59,390 nucleotides of DNA. It comes from Geobacillus proteiniphilus (GTDB lineage: Bacteria > Bacillota > Bacilli > Bacillales > Anoxybacillaceae). Location: assembly GCF_001908025.1 (NCBI RefSeq), contig NZ_MQMG01000016.1, forward strand, positions 1 to 59,390. The letters run 5' to 3'. The notes under the pieces were generated by a model that was not told where the DNA came from, searched no databases, and saw nothing but the letters and a program-made list of their open reading frames with translations. The translations under genes were made by a program, and so were the position numbers. Positions 43,087 to 52,837 of this stretch are shown one piece after another (the first letter of the stretch is position 1; every line of letters starts with the position of its first letter).

Positions 43087-43105
43087 TGTTTTATATTATA
43101 AAACA
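43087..43105. promoter_or_regulatory. Candidate IclR-family operator 1 (19-bp perfect palindrome)
   Basis: TGTTTTATATTATAAAACA is a perfect 9-1-9 palindrome and contains TATAAT on the minus strand. It lies about 225 bases upstream of the first TRAP gene. A second palindrome, ATCAGGCCTGAT, is at 43125-43136. The rest of the 470-base gap (42863-43336) is AT-rich, has TTCAGAAA/TTTCTGAA arms at 42948-42955 and 42975-42982, and ends in the AKR terminator. Confidence 0.55.
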
Positions 43106-43278
43106 ACGTTTATCAATGTAGTTCATCAGGCCTGATATTTTTATGTTAATTAAAATTTTCTGAACAGTCAATATATAAAATGAAATTTACCCTTATTTCT
43201 GTACAATGATGCTGTTTATTCCAACAAAGGTAAGTGCCTACAAGAGAAAAAGCCCGCCCAAACACAACCAACAGCTAT

Positions 43279-43325
43279 AAAAAACGCCATCCTCCCGACG
43301 CAAACCTCATCTTCGGGAGAATGGC
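43279..43325 (-). terminator. Terminator of the aldo/keto reductase gene
   Basis: On the minus strand GCCAT...CTCCCGA pairs with TCGGGAG...ATGGC (arms 43286-43298 and 43313-43325) and GTTTTTTATAG follows. It is about 10 bases past the stop codon. Confidence 0.85.
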
Positions 43326-43336
43326 TCATTGCCCTG

Positions 43337-44284
43337 TTACGCCAAAATCCCCTCAATTTTCTCGAGCACATCTTCGCTGAGCACGACATCGACCGCCTTG
43401 ACGTTTTCTTCGACTTGTTCCGGGCGGCTGGCGCCGATTAAGGCGCTGGCGACGTTCGGCTGGCGCAGCACCCAAGCGAGCGCGAGCTGGGATAACGTAA
43501 TGCCAAGCTCAGCTGCGACCTTTTCCAACTGCTCAACTTTCGTTAAAATCTCGTCGTTCAACAATCCTTGGATAAACGTATTCGCTCTTGGATCAGCGGC
43601 GCGGCTGTCAGCCGGCAACGCTTGACCTCGTTTGTATTTGCCGGTCAGCACCCCTTGCGCGAGCGGCGAGAAGACGATTTGACTGATGCCGTTTTGTTCG
43701 CACACCGGGATGATTTCGTCTTCAATGTAGCGGTGGAACATATTGTATTGCGGCTGGTTGACCACGATCCGATCGAGCAAGTAGCGGTCAGCCACGCCGA
43801 GCGCCTCTTGAATTTGCTGGGCCGTCCATTCGCTCACGCCGACATACAGCACTTTTCCTTGGCGGACGAGATCATCGATCGTCCGCAGCGTTTCCTCGAC
43901 CGGCGTCTCTTTGTCATAGCGGTGGCAATAGTAGATGTCCACATAATCGAGTTGCAGCCGCTTTAAGCTCGCATGGAGCTGCTCAAACACATGCTTGCGC
44001 GACAGGCCGCGGTCGTTCGGGCCGTCGCCCATCGGCCAAAACACTTTCGTCGCAATGACATACGATTCGCGCGGATATTTGCGCAGCGCCTCGCCGACGA
44101 TTTTTTCCGCTTCCCCGCGCGCGTAGACGTTGGCTGTGTCAAACGAGTTGATGCCAAGTTCGTACGCCTTGTCAATGACGCGGATCGCGGTTTCTTTTTC
44201 CACAGAATTGCCGTATGTAAGCCAGCTGCCTAAACTAATCTCACTGACTTTCAGCCCCGTGCGGCCGAGTTTTCGATACTTCAC
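43337..44284 (-). CDS. Aldo/keto reductase (Kv-beta/YhdN-like)
   Basis: NADPH-dependent reductase of the AKR superfamily, 315 aa. Tetrad residues are visible: Asp and Tyr in SFDTANVYARGEAE, Lys in YVIATKVFWP and His in IYYCHRYDKETP. FSPLAQGVLTGKYKRGQ and GASRPEQVEENVKA form the cofactor site typical of the AKR6/AKR11 branch (Kv channel beta, B. subtilis YhdN/IolS). It stands alone with its own terminator and is divergent from glnQHMP. Substrates are likely varied aldehydes; a sugar role is possible but not shown. Confidence 0.9.
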   Translation of the reverse strand: MKYRKLGRTGLKVSEISLGSWLTYGNSVEKETAIRVIDKAYELGINSFDTANVYARGEAEKIVGEALRKYPRESYVIATKVFWPMGDGPNDRGLSRKHVFEQLHASLKRLQLDYVDIYYCHRYDKETPVEETLRTIDDLVRQGKVLYVGVSEWTAQQIQEALGVADRYLLDRIVVNQPQYNMFHRYIEDEIIPVCEQNGISQIVFSPLAQGVLTGKYKRGQALPADSRAADPRANTFIQGLLNDEILTKVEQLEKVAAELGITLSQLALAWVLRQPNVASALIGASRPEQVEENVKAVDVVLSEDVLEKIEGILA

Positions 44285-44450
44285 TTTCGCTCCCCTCTCC
44301 TTTTGACGGCAATCAATGCCAAATTCTTCATGTCCTCATTATAATCATCGGTCGCTGATTTGCAAAGAGATTTGCCTTACTATTCAAAAAATGACTTTAC
44401 TTCCTTTGCGTCCATCATCGTCTTTTTTCAACCGGTTCACAAAATTTTTT

Positions 44451-44489
44451 GTAGATTCCCGTAGATTTTCGTAGACGCGTATTTACAAT
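44451..44489 (+). promoter_or_regulatory. glnQ promoter with three GTAGA repeats on a 10-bp period
   Basis: GTAGA occurs at 44451, 44461 and 44471, exactly 10 bases apart, followed by TACAAT (44484-44489). The -35 position (44461-44466) reads GTAGAT, far from consensus, so the promoter should need an activator bound to the repeats. The GlnL-like regulator encoded downstream is the natural candidate. Confidence 0.55.
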
Positions 44490-44534
44490 CAATTCGAAAA
44501 ACATTCACAAATTTGTCACAAAGGAGGGGGGCTA

Positions 44535-45263
44535 TTGATTTATTTCCACCAAGTCAACAAATACTACGGCGATTTTCATGTGTTGAAAGACATTAACTTG
44601 ACGATCAACCAAGGGGAAGTCGTCGTCATCATCGGGCCGTCAGGGTCGGGCAAAAGCACGCTTGTGCGCTGCATCAACCGGCTCGAGACGATCTCAAGCG
44701 GCGAACTGATCGTCGACGGCGTCAAAGTGAACGACAAACACATCAACATTAACGAACTGCGGCGCAATATCGGCATGGTGTTTCAACATTTCAACTTATA
44801 CCCGCACATGACCGTCTTGCAAAACATCACGTTGGCGCCGCGCAAAGTGCTCGGCATGTCCGAAAAAGAAGCGAACGAGATCGCCATGTATTACTTGGAG
44901 AAAGTCGGCATTCCGGACAAAGCGAACGCCTATCCGTCCGCGCTGTCCGGCGGCCAGCAGCAACGCGTCGCCATCGCCCGCGGATTGGCGATGAAACCAA
45001 AAATCATGCTGTTTGACGAGCCGACATCAGCACTCGACCCGGAAACGATCGGCGAAGTGTTGGATGTCATGAAGCAGCTGGCGAAAGAAGGGATGACGAT
45101 GGTCGTTGTCACCCACGAAATGGGATTCGCCCGCGAAGTGGCCGACCGCATCGTCTTTATGGATCAAGGCCGCATTTTAGAAGAAGCGCCGCCTGAGGAG
45201 TTTTTCGCGGCGCCAAAAGAAGAACGGGCTCGCGTCTTTTTAAGCCGCATTTTAAACCATTAA
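44535..45263 (+). CDS. glnQ: Glutamine/glutamate ABC importer ATPase
   Basis: ATP-binding subunit of a polar amino acid importer, 242 aa. TTG start at 44535, preceded by AAGGAGGGGG. Seen: Walker [11 protein letters not shown]-loop [15 protein letters not shown], signature LSGGQQQR, Walker [13 protein letters not shown] and the switch His in [10 protein letters not shown], the GlnQ/HisP group pattern. First gene of glnQHMP, followed 29 bases later by the binding protein. Confidence 0.95.
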   Translation: MIYFHQVNKYYGDFHVLKDINLTINQGEVVVIIGPSGSGKSTLVRCINRLETISSGELIVDGVKVNDKHININELRRNIGMVFQHFNLYPHMTVLQNITLAPRKVLGMSEKEANEIAMYYLEKVGIPDKANAYPSALSGGQQQRVAIARGLAMKPKIMLFDEPTSALDPETIGEVLDVMKQLAKEGMTMVVVTHEMGFAREVADRIVFMDQGRILEEAPPEEFFAAPKEERARVFLSRILNH

Positions 45264-45292
45264 TTCCGGTCAATCAAAGGGGGTTTTTTCTC

Positions 45293-46138
45293 ATGAGAAA
45301 GAAAGCATGGAAATGGTGGATAGCCGTCGCCTTGACTGCCTTATTGAGCGCTGTTGCTTTAACGGGCTGCAGCACAACGGACAAAGGAGAAGGCGGAACA
45401 TCGTCAGAAACCGCCAAAGCGACCAATACGCTTGAAAAAATTAAACAACGCGGCAAACTCATCGTTGGCGTCAAATATGATTTGAACTTATTCGGGTTGA
45501 AAAACCCGGAAACCGGAAAAGTCGAAGGATTTGACATCGATATTGCCAAAGGATTGGCGAAAAAAATTCTCGGCGATGAAAACAAAATTGAATTGAAAGA
45601 AGTGACGTCAAAAACGCGCATCCCGATGCTGAACAACGGGGAAATTGATGCCATTATCGCGACAATGACGATCACCGAGGAACGGAAAAAAGAAGTGGAT
45701 TTCTCGGATGTGTACTTTATGGCCGGGCAATCGCTGCTCGTCAAAAAAGACAGCCCGATCAACAGCGTGAAAGACTTGAAAAAAGGAATGACCGTTCTGA
45801 CAGCGAAAGGTTCGACATCGGCGGAAAACATCCGCAAAGTCGCGCCGCAGGTCAACGTGCTTGAATTTGAAAACTACGCGGAAGCGTTTACAGCGTTGAA
45901 AGCCGGCCAAGGCGATGCGCTGACCACCGACAACGCGCTGCTTTGGGGCATGGCGAAACAAGATCCGAACTATCGCGTCCTTGATGAAACGTTCACCGAA
46001 GAACCGTACGGCATCGCCGTCCGCAAAGGAGACAAAGAACTGTTGCAAGTCATCAACGAATACTTGAAAGAAATTAAAGAAAACGGCGAATACGATAAGA
46101 TCTACGAAAAATGGATCGGCAAAAAGCCGCAACAATAA
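45293..46138 (+). CDS. glnH: Glutamine/glutamate-binding lipoprotein
   Basis: 281-aa extracellular binding protein with signal peptide and lipobox ALTGCST. The SBP_bac_3 domain shows KQRGKLIVGVKYDLNLFGLKN, FDIDIAKGLAKKIL and ITEERKKEVDFSDVY; the conserved Arg in SKTRIPMLNNGE-type position and the Asp in TTDNALLWG bind the alpha-amino and carboxyl groups of the amino acid. Glutamine versus glutamate or aspartate cannot be decided here. Confidence 0.92.
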   Translation: MRKKAWKWWIAVALTALLSAVALTGCSTTDKGEGGTSSETAKATNTLEKIKQRGKLIVGVKYDLNLFGLKNPETGKVEGFDIDIAKGLAKKILGDENKIELKEVTSKTRIPMLNNGEIDAIIATMTITEERKKEVDFSDVYFMAGQSLLVKKDSPINSVKDLKKGMTVLTAKGSTSAENIRKVAPQVNVLEFENYAEAFTALKAGQGDALTTDNALLWGMAKQDPNYRVLDETFTEEPYGIAVRKGDKELLQVINEYLKEIKENGEYDKIYEKWIGKKPQQ

Positions 46139-46225
46139 CAGGCGAAACGGTGGGCGGAACATATCCGCCCACCTGTTTGCCCAAAGGACAGGCCATGAGT
46201 CAGCGAGGAAAGGAGGCGTTTAGCC

Positions 46226-46879
46226 TTGTTGCGCTATTCTATTTTAGTTGAACATTGGGATTTGTATATGCAAGGGTTTGGCCATACGATCAAGGCCAGC
46301 GTGCTGGCGCTGATCGGCAGCTTGGCCCTGGGGACCATCATCGCCATTTTCCGCATCGCGCCGATTCGCCCGCTCAATTGGGTCGGAACGGCGTACGTGG
46401 AATTTATCCGCAACATCCCGCTTGTGTTGATCGTTTTCGTTTTTTTTATGGGCTTGCCCGCCGTCGGCATCCGGTTTGACTCGTTTACCGCCGGAACGCT
46501 CGGACTGATGGTGTATACCGCTGCTTTTATCGCCGAAGCGATCCGCTCGGGCATTCAAGCCGTTCCGAAAGGACAAATGGAAGCGGCCCGTTCCTCCGGG
46601 TTGACCTACTTACAGGCGATGCGTTACGTCATCTTGCCGCAGGCGGTGAAAATCGTCATTCCGCCGCTTGGCAACCAGTTCATCAACTTGGTGAAAAACT
46701 CTTCGGTGCTTGGCGTCATCGCCGGATTGGATTTAATGTATTACGGCGACTTGATTTCCTCGAAAACGTTCGTCACCTTTGACGTTTATATTTTCGTCGC
46801 CTTGTTTTACCTCGTCTTAACGATCCCGCTCAGCCTTGGCGTCGGCTACTTAGAGCGCCGGTTGCTCAAGGCGCGGTAG
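46226..46879 (+). CDS. glnM: Amino acid ABC importer permease (first)
   Basis: 217-aa HisM-type permease with five helices and the EAA loop EAARSSGLTYLQAMRYVILPQA that contacts GlnQ. TTG start at 46226 with AAAGGAGG nine bases upstream. Lies 87 bases after glnH and 13 before the second permease; the two form the membrane heterodimer. Confidence 0.92.
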   Translation: MLRYSILVEHWDLYMQGFGHTIKASVLALIGSLALGTIIAIFRIAPIRPLNWVGTAYVEFIRNIPLVLIVFVFFMGLPAVGIRFDSFTAGTLGLMVYTAAFIAEAIRSGIQAVPKGQMEAARSSGLTYLQAMRYVILPQAVKIVIPPLGNQFINLVKNSSVLGVIAGLDLMYYGDLISSKTFVTFDVYIFVALFYLVLTIPLSLGVGYLERRLLKAR

Positions 46880-46892
46880 GAAAGGAGGCCAA

Positions 46893-47546
46893 ATGATGGA
46901 TTTTGCCGGTGCTTACGCGCCCGCCCATTTGAAGTTTTTGCTTCAAGGGTTTCTCGTCACATTGGAAGTGGCGTTCATTTCGATTGTCTTGAGTTTTGTC
47001 TTTGGCATTATCATCGGGGTCATTCGCTATACGAAAATCCCGGTGCTTTCCCAATTGCTGGCCGTGCTGGTCGAAACGATCCGGAATTTGCCGCTGTTAT
47101 TAATCATTTTCTTTACGTATTTCGCCCTTCCGGAAGTCGGATTAAAGCTTGATAAAATGTACGCCGCCATTTCGGCCTTGGTGATTTTTGAATCGGCCAT
47201 GTTATCGGAAATTGTCCGCAGCGGCCTGCAGTCGATCGATAAAGGGCAAATCGAAGCGGCTCGCTCATCGGGGCTCACGTATATGCAGACGCTATGGTAC
47301 ATCATTTTGCCGCAAGCATTGCGGCGCATGGTGCCGCCGATCGTCAGCCAGTTTATTTCCTTATTGAAAGATACATCGCTCGCCATTGTCATTTCCTTGC
47401 CGGAATTGATGAACCATGCGCAAATCATTAACGGCCGCAACGTCAATTTTGTCATCCCGATCTTCATTCTTGTGGCGTTCATGTACTTTATCGTCAACTA
47501 TTCGCTGTCGTTATTATCTCGCCGGTTGGAATACCGTCAGCGGTGA
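46893..47546 (+). CDS. glnP: Amino acid ABC importer permease (second)
   Basis: 217-aa permease with five helices, EAA loop EAARSSGLTYMQTLWYIILPQA. ATG 46893 after AAAGGAGG. Last gene of glnQHMP; a strong terminator follows within 5 bases of the stop codon. Confidence 0.92.
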   Translation: MMDFAGAYAPAHLKFLLQGFLVTLEVAFISIVLSFVFGIIIGVIRYTKIPVLSQLLAVLVETIRNLPLLLIIFFTYFALPEVGLKLDKMYAAISALVIFESAMLSEIVRSGLQSIDKGQIEAARSSGLTYMQTLWYIILPQALRRMVPPIVSQFISLLKDTSLAIVISLPELMNHAQIINGRNVNFVIPIFILVAFMYFIVNYSLSLLSRRLEYRQR

Positions 47547-47550
47547 TGGA

Positions 47551-47589
47551 ACCGTATCCCCTTCTTCAGCCGGGGCATACGGTTTTTTC
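47551..47589 (+). terminator. Terminator of glnQHMP
   Basis: ACCGTATCCCC (47551-47561) pairs with GGGGCATACGGT (47572-47583) with one bulge and is followed by TTTTTC. It also separates the operon from the sensor kinase gene. Confidence 0.88.
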
Positions 47590-47639
47590 TTGCCATCTCT
47601 TTTCGTTAAAAAAGATCCGTTGTTTTCGCTTTCCTGTTA

Positions 47640-47645
47640 TATAAT
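47640..47645 (+). promoter_or_regulatory. Probable -10 box of the GlnK-like gene
   Basis: A perfect TATAAT lies about 50 bases before the presumed start of the sensor kinase gene. The only -35 resemblance, TTGTTT, is 14 bases upstream, too close for a standard promoter. Confidence 0.4.
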
Positions 47646-47691
47646 AGAATTATAGATTAGGCCATGACCTTCGCAAAGGCGGTGACGTCCA

Positions 47692-49047
47692 CTGACACCA
47701 GCGAAAAAAGAACCGCTTTGGCTTCTTTTGCTTTTGCTTTCTGCTACCGCGTTTCTGGGCGAAATGAAAATGAATCCGTTTGACAGCCCTTTTCGCGTCT
47801 CACTCGGCAGCGCCGTCTTTTTTCTCGGGCTTGTCGCCTTTACTTCTCTTCCCCCGCTCGTCATCGGCGCAAGCACTGGCGCGGTGGTCGTCGGGTTTCG
47901 CGTCTTTCTTGACTCATTGACGGGCGAAATGTCCGCTTCAGAAAGTGTGCTGACCCACATTCCGGCAGCCGGGTATTATATCAGCTTTTCAGCGATGGCG
48001 GCTGCCGTTCGTTTTCGCCATCGAATGGCCGCACCGATTCGGGCTGGAGCGGTTGGAGCGGCGCTCGACTTTTTTGCTAACGCCTGTGAACTAGGGATCC
48101 GGTATTGGATGGGCGAGCCGTTTGCCTTCAGCGGCCAAACAGTCATCGTCTTATGGTTATTCGCCATTTTGCGCAGTTTCTGCGTTATTGGCGTTTACAA
48201 TATGTGGGTGACGAAGCATGTCCGCTCGCTCGCTGAAGCGAGAAAGCAAGAACTCGAGCGGCTCATTATGGTGAGCAGCGGATTATACGAAGAAATGTTT
48301 TACTTGCAAAAATCAATGGCTCTCATGGAAGACATGACGCGCCAAAGCTATGACCTTTACTCGCGGCTGATCGAAAGAAAACACGTTGAACCGCGCGTCG
48401 CCCTGGAGCTTGCCGAACATATTCACGAGACGAAAAAAGATATGCAGCGCATTTTCGCCGGCCTTTCTAAGCTCATCGGCCGCCAATCGGTGCGCGGGCG
48501 CATTTCGATTGCCGAACTGTGCGCCATGGTCATTCGCGCCAATGAAAAATACGCCAACTTATCCGGAAAAACGATCACATTTTCGTACAACGGCCATATC
48601 GATCTCATGACCGACCAACTGTATCCACTTCTTTCCGTACTCAATAACTTAGTATCCAATGCCGTCGAGGCGATTGGCGAAAGTGGGGCCATCTGTCTGC
48701 GCACACGCCTTGAAGGAACCGAATTGATCATCGAAGTGGAAGATAGCGGCCCCGGCATTGCGGCTGATGACATCGCCTGGATTTTTCAGCCCGGATTCAC
48801 AACAAAATACGACCGCCAAGGCAATCCGTCAACAGGCATCGGTCTTACCCATGCACGGGATATCGCCCAAACACTTGGGGGGCATCTACAGCTCGTCAAA
48901 AGCGAGCCGGGGCAGACGGTGTTTCGCCTTGCCGTGCCGACATCTCGCTTACTGCAGGACAAATCGATGGCAACCGACTCATTCCACAACGAAGCCAATC
49001 AAGAAGAACATCCGCCCATGCAGCCGCGGGATGAACGCCCTGTCTGA
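47692..49047 (+). CDS. glnK: GlnK/YcbA-like membrane sensor histidine kinase
   Basis: Sensor kinase of the GlnK (YcbA)-GlnL type, which in B. subtilis switches on glutamine uptake. The frame opens after a TGA at 47683. The best start is an unusual CTG at 47692, eight bases after AGGCGG, giving MTPAKKEPLWLLLLLL and a complete first helix; TTG codons at 47728 and 47734 have no ribosome site. Five or so membrane helices (about 10-175) are followed by a coiled segment, H-box ELAEHIHETKKDMQRIF with the probable phosphoacceptor His, and ATPase boxes NNLVSNAVEAI, EDSGPGI and STGIGLTHA. About 451 aa. The regulator gene follows 33 bases on; glnQHMP lies upstream. Confidence 0.83.
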   Translation: MTPAKKEPLWLLLLLLSATAFLGEMKMNPFDSPFRVSLGSAVFFLGLVAFTSLPPLVIGASTGAVVVGFRVFLDSLTGEMSASESVLTHIPAAGYYISFSAMAAAVRFRHRMAAPIRAGAVGAALDFFANACELGIRYWMGEPFAFSGQTVIVLWLFAILRSFCVIGVYNMWVTKHVRSLAEARKQELERLIMVSSGLYEEMFYLQKSMALMEDMTRQSYDLYSRLIERKHVEPRVALELAEHIHETKKDMQRIFAGLSKLIGRQSVRGRISIAELCAMVIRANEKYANLSGKTITFSYNGHIDLMTDQLYPLLSVLNNLVSNAVEAIGESGAICLRTRLEGTELIIEVEDSGPGIAADDIAWIFQPGFTTKYDRQGNPSTGIGLTHARDIAQTLGGHLQLVKSEPGQTVFRLAVPTSRLLQDKSMATDSFHNEANQEEHPPMQPRDERPV

Positions 49048-49080
49048 ACGCCATGAAGAGGAAAGGGGAGAACAAGGGGG

Positions 49081-49980
49081 ATGGGACTCCATTTTTTCTT
49101 GATCGAAGACGATCCAGTGGTAAGAAAGATGTTAGAAAAATTGATTAACGAATCAGGGCTCGGCGAAGTCGTCGGCTGCGCCGAAGACGGTTTGAACGTC
49201 CGCGCTGCCGACTTGCTTCACGTTGACGTGGTGCTCATCGACCTATTAATGCCAGGGCGTGATGGCATTCAGACGATCAAAGCGTTGCGCCAAGAAGGGT
49301 TTATGGGGACATTCATCATGATCTCACAAGTGGAAAACAAAGAAATGATCGGCCAAGCGTACTTGCATGGCATTGACACCTACATTCAAAAACCGATCAA
49401 TCGCTATGAAGTGCTGTCCGTGCTGAAACGCGTCGCCGATCACATGTCCGCCGTCCGCTCGCTCGAGTCGATCCGCCAAGTGCTCAAAGGGTTTGAGACG
49501 CAAACGGCCGATGCCGCCGTCTCCAAACCGTCCGCCATTGAGCAACAGGCGCAACAGCTTCTGCTTCTTCTTGGTGTCGCCGGTGAAGCGGGCAGCGCGG
49601 ACGTGCTTCTTGTTGTGCGCTGGTTGGCAGAACAGGAAGCGAAAGGCCTTCCCGTCCGCGAACTGCCGCCGCTGAAAGAACTGTATGCAGAACTCGTCCA
49701 GCGGGAATACGGCCTGTCCCCGACTGAAACGGCCAAGGAAGCGCGGGCGATGGAGCAGCGCATCCGTCGGCTCGTCTTGCAGGCGTTCACCCATCTCGCT
49801 TCCCTCGGCTTGACTGACTACACGAACCCGACGTTTGAACATTTCGCTCCAAGGCTGTTTGATTTTGCTGACATCCGCCGGCGGATGAAGGAACTCGAAC
49901 GAGGTCAAAGCGAGACGGAGTGCCGCATGAATGTGCGGAAGTTTTTAACGGCTTTTTTTCTCGAGCTGAAACGCGTCTAA
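49081..49980 (+). CDS. glnL: GlnL/YcbB-like response regulator
   Basis: 299-aa regulator: receiver domain (about 3-120) with Asp10/Asp11 pocket, phosphoacceptor Asp54 in VLIDLLMPGRDG and Lys in YIQKPINRYE, then a YcbB-type C-terminal DNA-binding domain (about 170-295) with LVQREYGLSPTETAKEARAMEQRIRRL. AAGGGGAG and AGGGGG precede ATG 49081. With the kinase it presumably senses glutamine and drives glnQHMP through the GTAGA repeats at 44451. Confidence 0.9.
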   Translation: MGLHFFLIEDDPVVRKMLEKLINESGLGEVVGCAEDGLNVRAADLLHVDVVLIDLLMPGRDGIQTIKALRQEGFMGTFIMISQVENKEMIGQAYLHGIDTYIQKPINRYEVLSVLKRVADHMSAVRSLESIRQVLKGFETQTADAAVSKPSAIEQQAQQLLLLLGVAGEAGSADVLLVVRWLAEQEAKGLPVRELPPLKELYAELVQREYGLSPTETAKEARAMEQRIRRLVLQAFTHLASLGLTDYTNPTFEHFAPRLFDFADIRRRMKELERGQSETECRMNVRKFLTAFFLELKRV

Positions 49981-50245
49981 AAGGCTGGTAAAAAATAGCT
50001 ATTTCTTTTCAATCGGCGATCCTCGGATGCGAAGAAGAGCAACGTTTTATAAGGTTTCCCAATTTGAAACGAGGTATGATGAAGCTGCGCTTCCTGTTAA
50101 ATCACCAGCCTTCTAAAATTTGCTGTTCAATTTTCGTTAAAATGCCAAGTTCATTCATCTTTTTTCTCCCTTTCCGTCCACCGTTCCATATTCTCATGGA
50201 TGGGCGTCTGTTCTCCACGCCAATAAAAACTTTAATAAAAAATAT
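49981..50245. other. Gap without a clear gene; small remnant frame
   Basis: No terminator-like stem with a T-run is clear after glnL (a weak AAATAGCTATTT palindrome is near 49995). On the minus strand 50102-50158 encodes an 18-residue frame MNELGILTKIEQQILEGW, with GGGAGA upstream; it looks like the first residues of a lost gene rather than a functional peptide. Confidence 0.35.
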
Positions 50246-50274
50246 TTGAATTCGAGATATATGTTTGCTATGAT
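50246..50274 (+). promoter_or_regulatory. Sigma-A promoter of the yceI-like gene
   Basis: TTGAAT (50246-50251) and TATGAT (50269-50274) are separated by exactly 17 bases. The -35 region lies within ATTTGAATTCGAGATAT, whose right half GAATTCGAGATA resembles half of the quinone-response MhqR operator of B. subtilis as I recall it. Confidence 0.65.
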
Positions 50275-50312
50275 AATGATGTGATCATTACGTGAACAAG
50301 AGGAGGAGAACC

Positions 50313-50840
50313 ATGACGACCTTTCAACTCGACAAAGCGCACAGCTCTGTCGCCTTCCAAGTGAGACATATGATGATCTCCAAAGCGAAAGGGGAATTCA
50401 CCAACTTTGACGTTGAGGTGCAAGGCGACATCAACGAACTCGAGTCGCTGAAAGTGAAAGCGACGATCGACGCCGCCTCGATCGATACGAAAAACGCCGA
50501 CCGCGACAATCATCTCCGCTCGGCCGACTTTTTCGATGTCGAGAACTATCCAACCATTACGTTTGTCAGTGAATCCGTGCGCAAGCTTTCCGACACGGAA
50601 TATGAAGTGACCGGGAAGCTGACGATCCGCGGCGTGACGAGAACGGAAACGTTCAAAGTCGAGTACAACGGCCAAGTGAAAAACCCGCTCACCGGCGGCA
50701 TCTCGGTCGGTTTTGATGTCGAAGGAACCATCAATCGTGAAGACTACGGGTTGGTATGGAACGTCGCGCTCGAAACCGGCGGATTCCTCGTCGGGAAAGA
50801 AGTCAAAATCCTCGCGAGCTTTGAATTCGCTCTCAGCTGA
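50313..50840 (+). CDS. YceI-family lipid/isoprenoid-binding protein
   Basis: 175-aa lipocalin-like protein of the YceI family, which binds polyisoprenoid-type lipids; its role in Gram-positives is unclear. ATG 50313 follows AGGAGGAG. Seen: family start TTFQLDKAHSSVAFQVRHMMISKAKGEF, ASIDTKNADRDNHLRSADFFDVENYP and the C-terminal FLVGKEVKILASFEF. No signal peptide is present, so the protein is cytoplasmic here, unlike the E. coli form. Monocistronic, with its own promoter and terminator. Confidence 0.9.
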   Translation: MTTFQLDKAHSSVAFQVRHMMISKAKGEFTNFDVEVQGDINELESLKVKATIDAASIDTKNADRDNHLRSADFFDVENYPTITFVSESVRKLSDTEYEVTGKLTIRGVTRTETFKVEYNGQVKNPLTGGISVGFDVEGTINREDYGLVWNVALETGGFLVGKEVKILASFEFALS

Positions 50841-50848
50841 ACGACCAA

Positions 50849-50890
50849 GCAATAAGCCCTTAGCCATTTGCGAGGCTAAGGGCTTATTGC
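50849..50890. terminator. Bidirectional terminator between yceI-like and SDR genes
   Basis: GCAATAAGCCCTTAGCC (50849-50865) is perfectly complementary to GGCTAAGGGCTTATTGC (50874-50890), a 17-bp stem with an 8-base loop, placed between the two convergent genes. Confidence 0.85.
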
Positions 50891-50893
50891 GCT

Positions 50894-52563
<1,670 letters not shown>

Positions 52564-52788
52564 TTCTCCATCCGCTAGCTTTGCCTCTATTATACCATCG
52601 GATATCCGCGGCCGTCATACCAATCAGCTGCTTGTTCTCCAAAAACATCCATAAACCATTTTTCGTTTTTCACCCCGACATGAAACTGAAAGTTAAAGGA
52701 ACGTGCATATTCACAGAAAAGTTCATGAACAGCGTTTGTTCTCCACCCGGGCATGAAAATGACCAACCAAGGCGCATGAATGTTCACA

Positions 52789-52822
52789 AAAAAAAGCGCC
52801 ATCCGATCGAGATGGCTTTTTT
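52789..52822. terminator. Terminator after the lipase gene
   Basis: GCCATC (52798-52803) and GATGGC (52811-52816) form a stem flanked by A- and T-runs on the two sides, so it can work in both directions. The gap 52564-52788 holds no convincing gene; a 70-codon minus-strand frame there lacks a ribosome site. Confidence 0.8.
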
Positions 52823-52837
52823 CGCAAAATACTAGTT

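Noticed and set aside
45274-45855. 193-codon minus-strand frame over the glutamine-binding protein
   Set aside because: Antisense shadow; the plus-strand gene has signal peptide, lipobox and operon context.
52590-52802. 70-codon minus-strand frame between the Uma2 remnant and the lipase
   Set aside because: No ribosome site and it runs into the lipase terminator; no recognisable motif.
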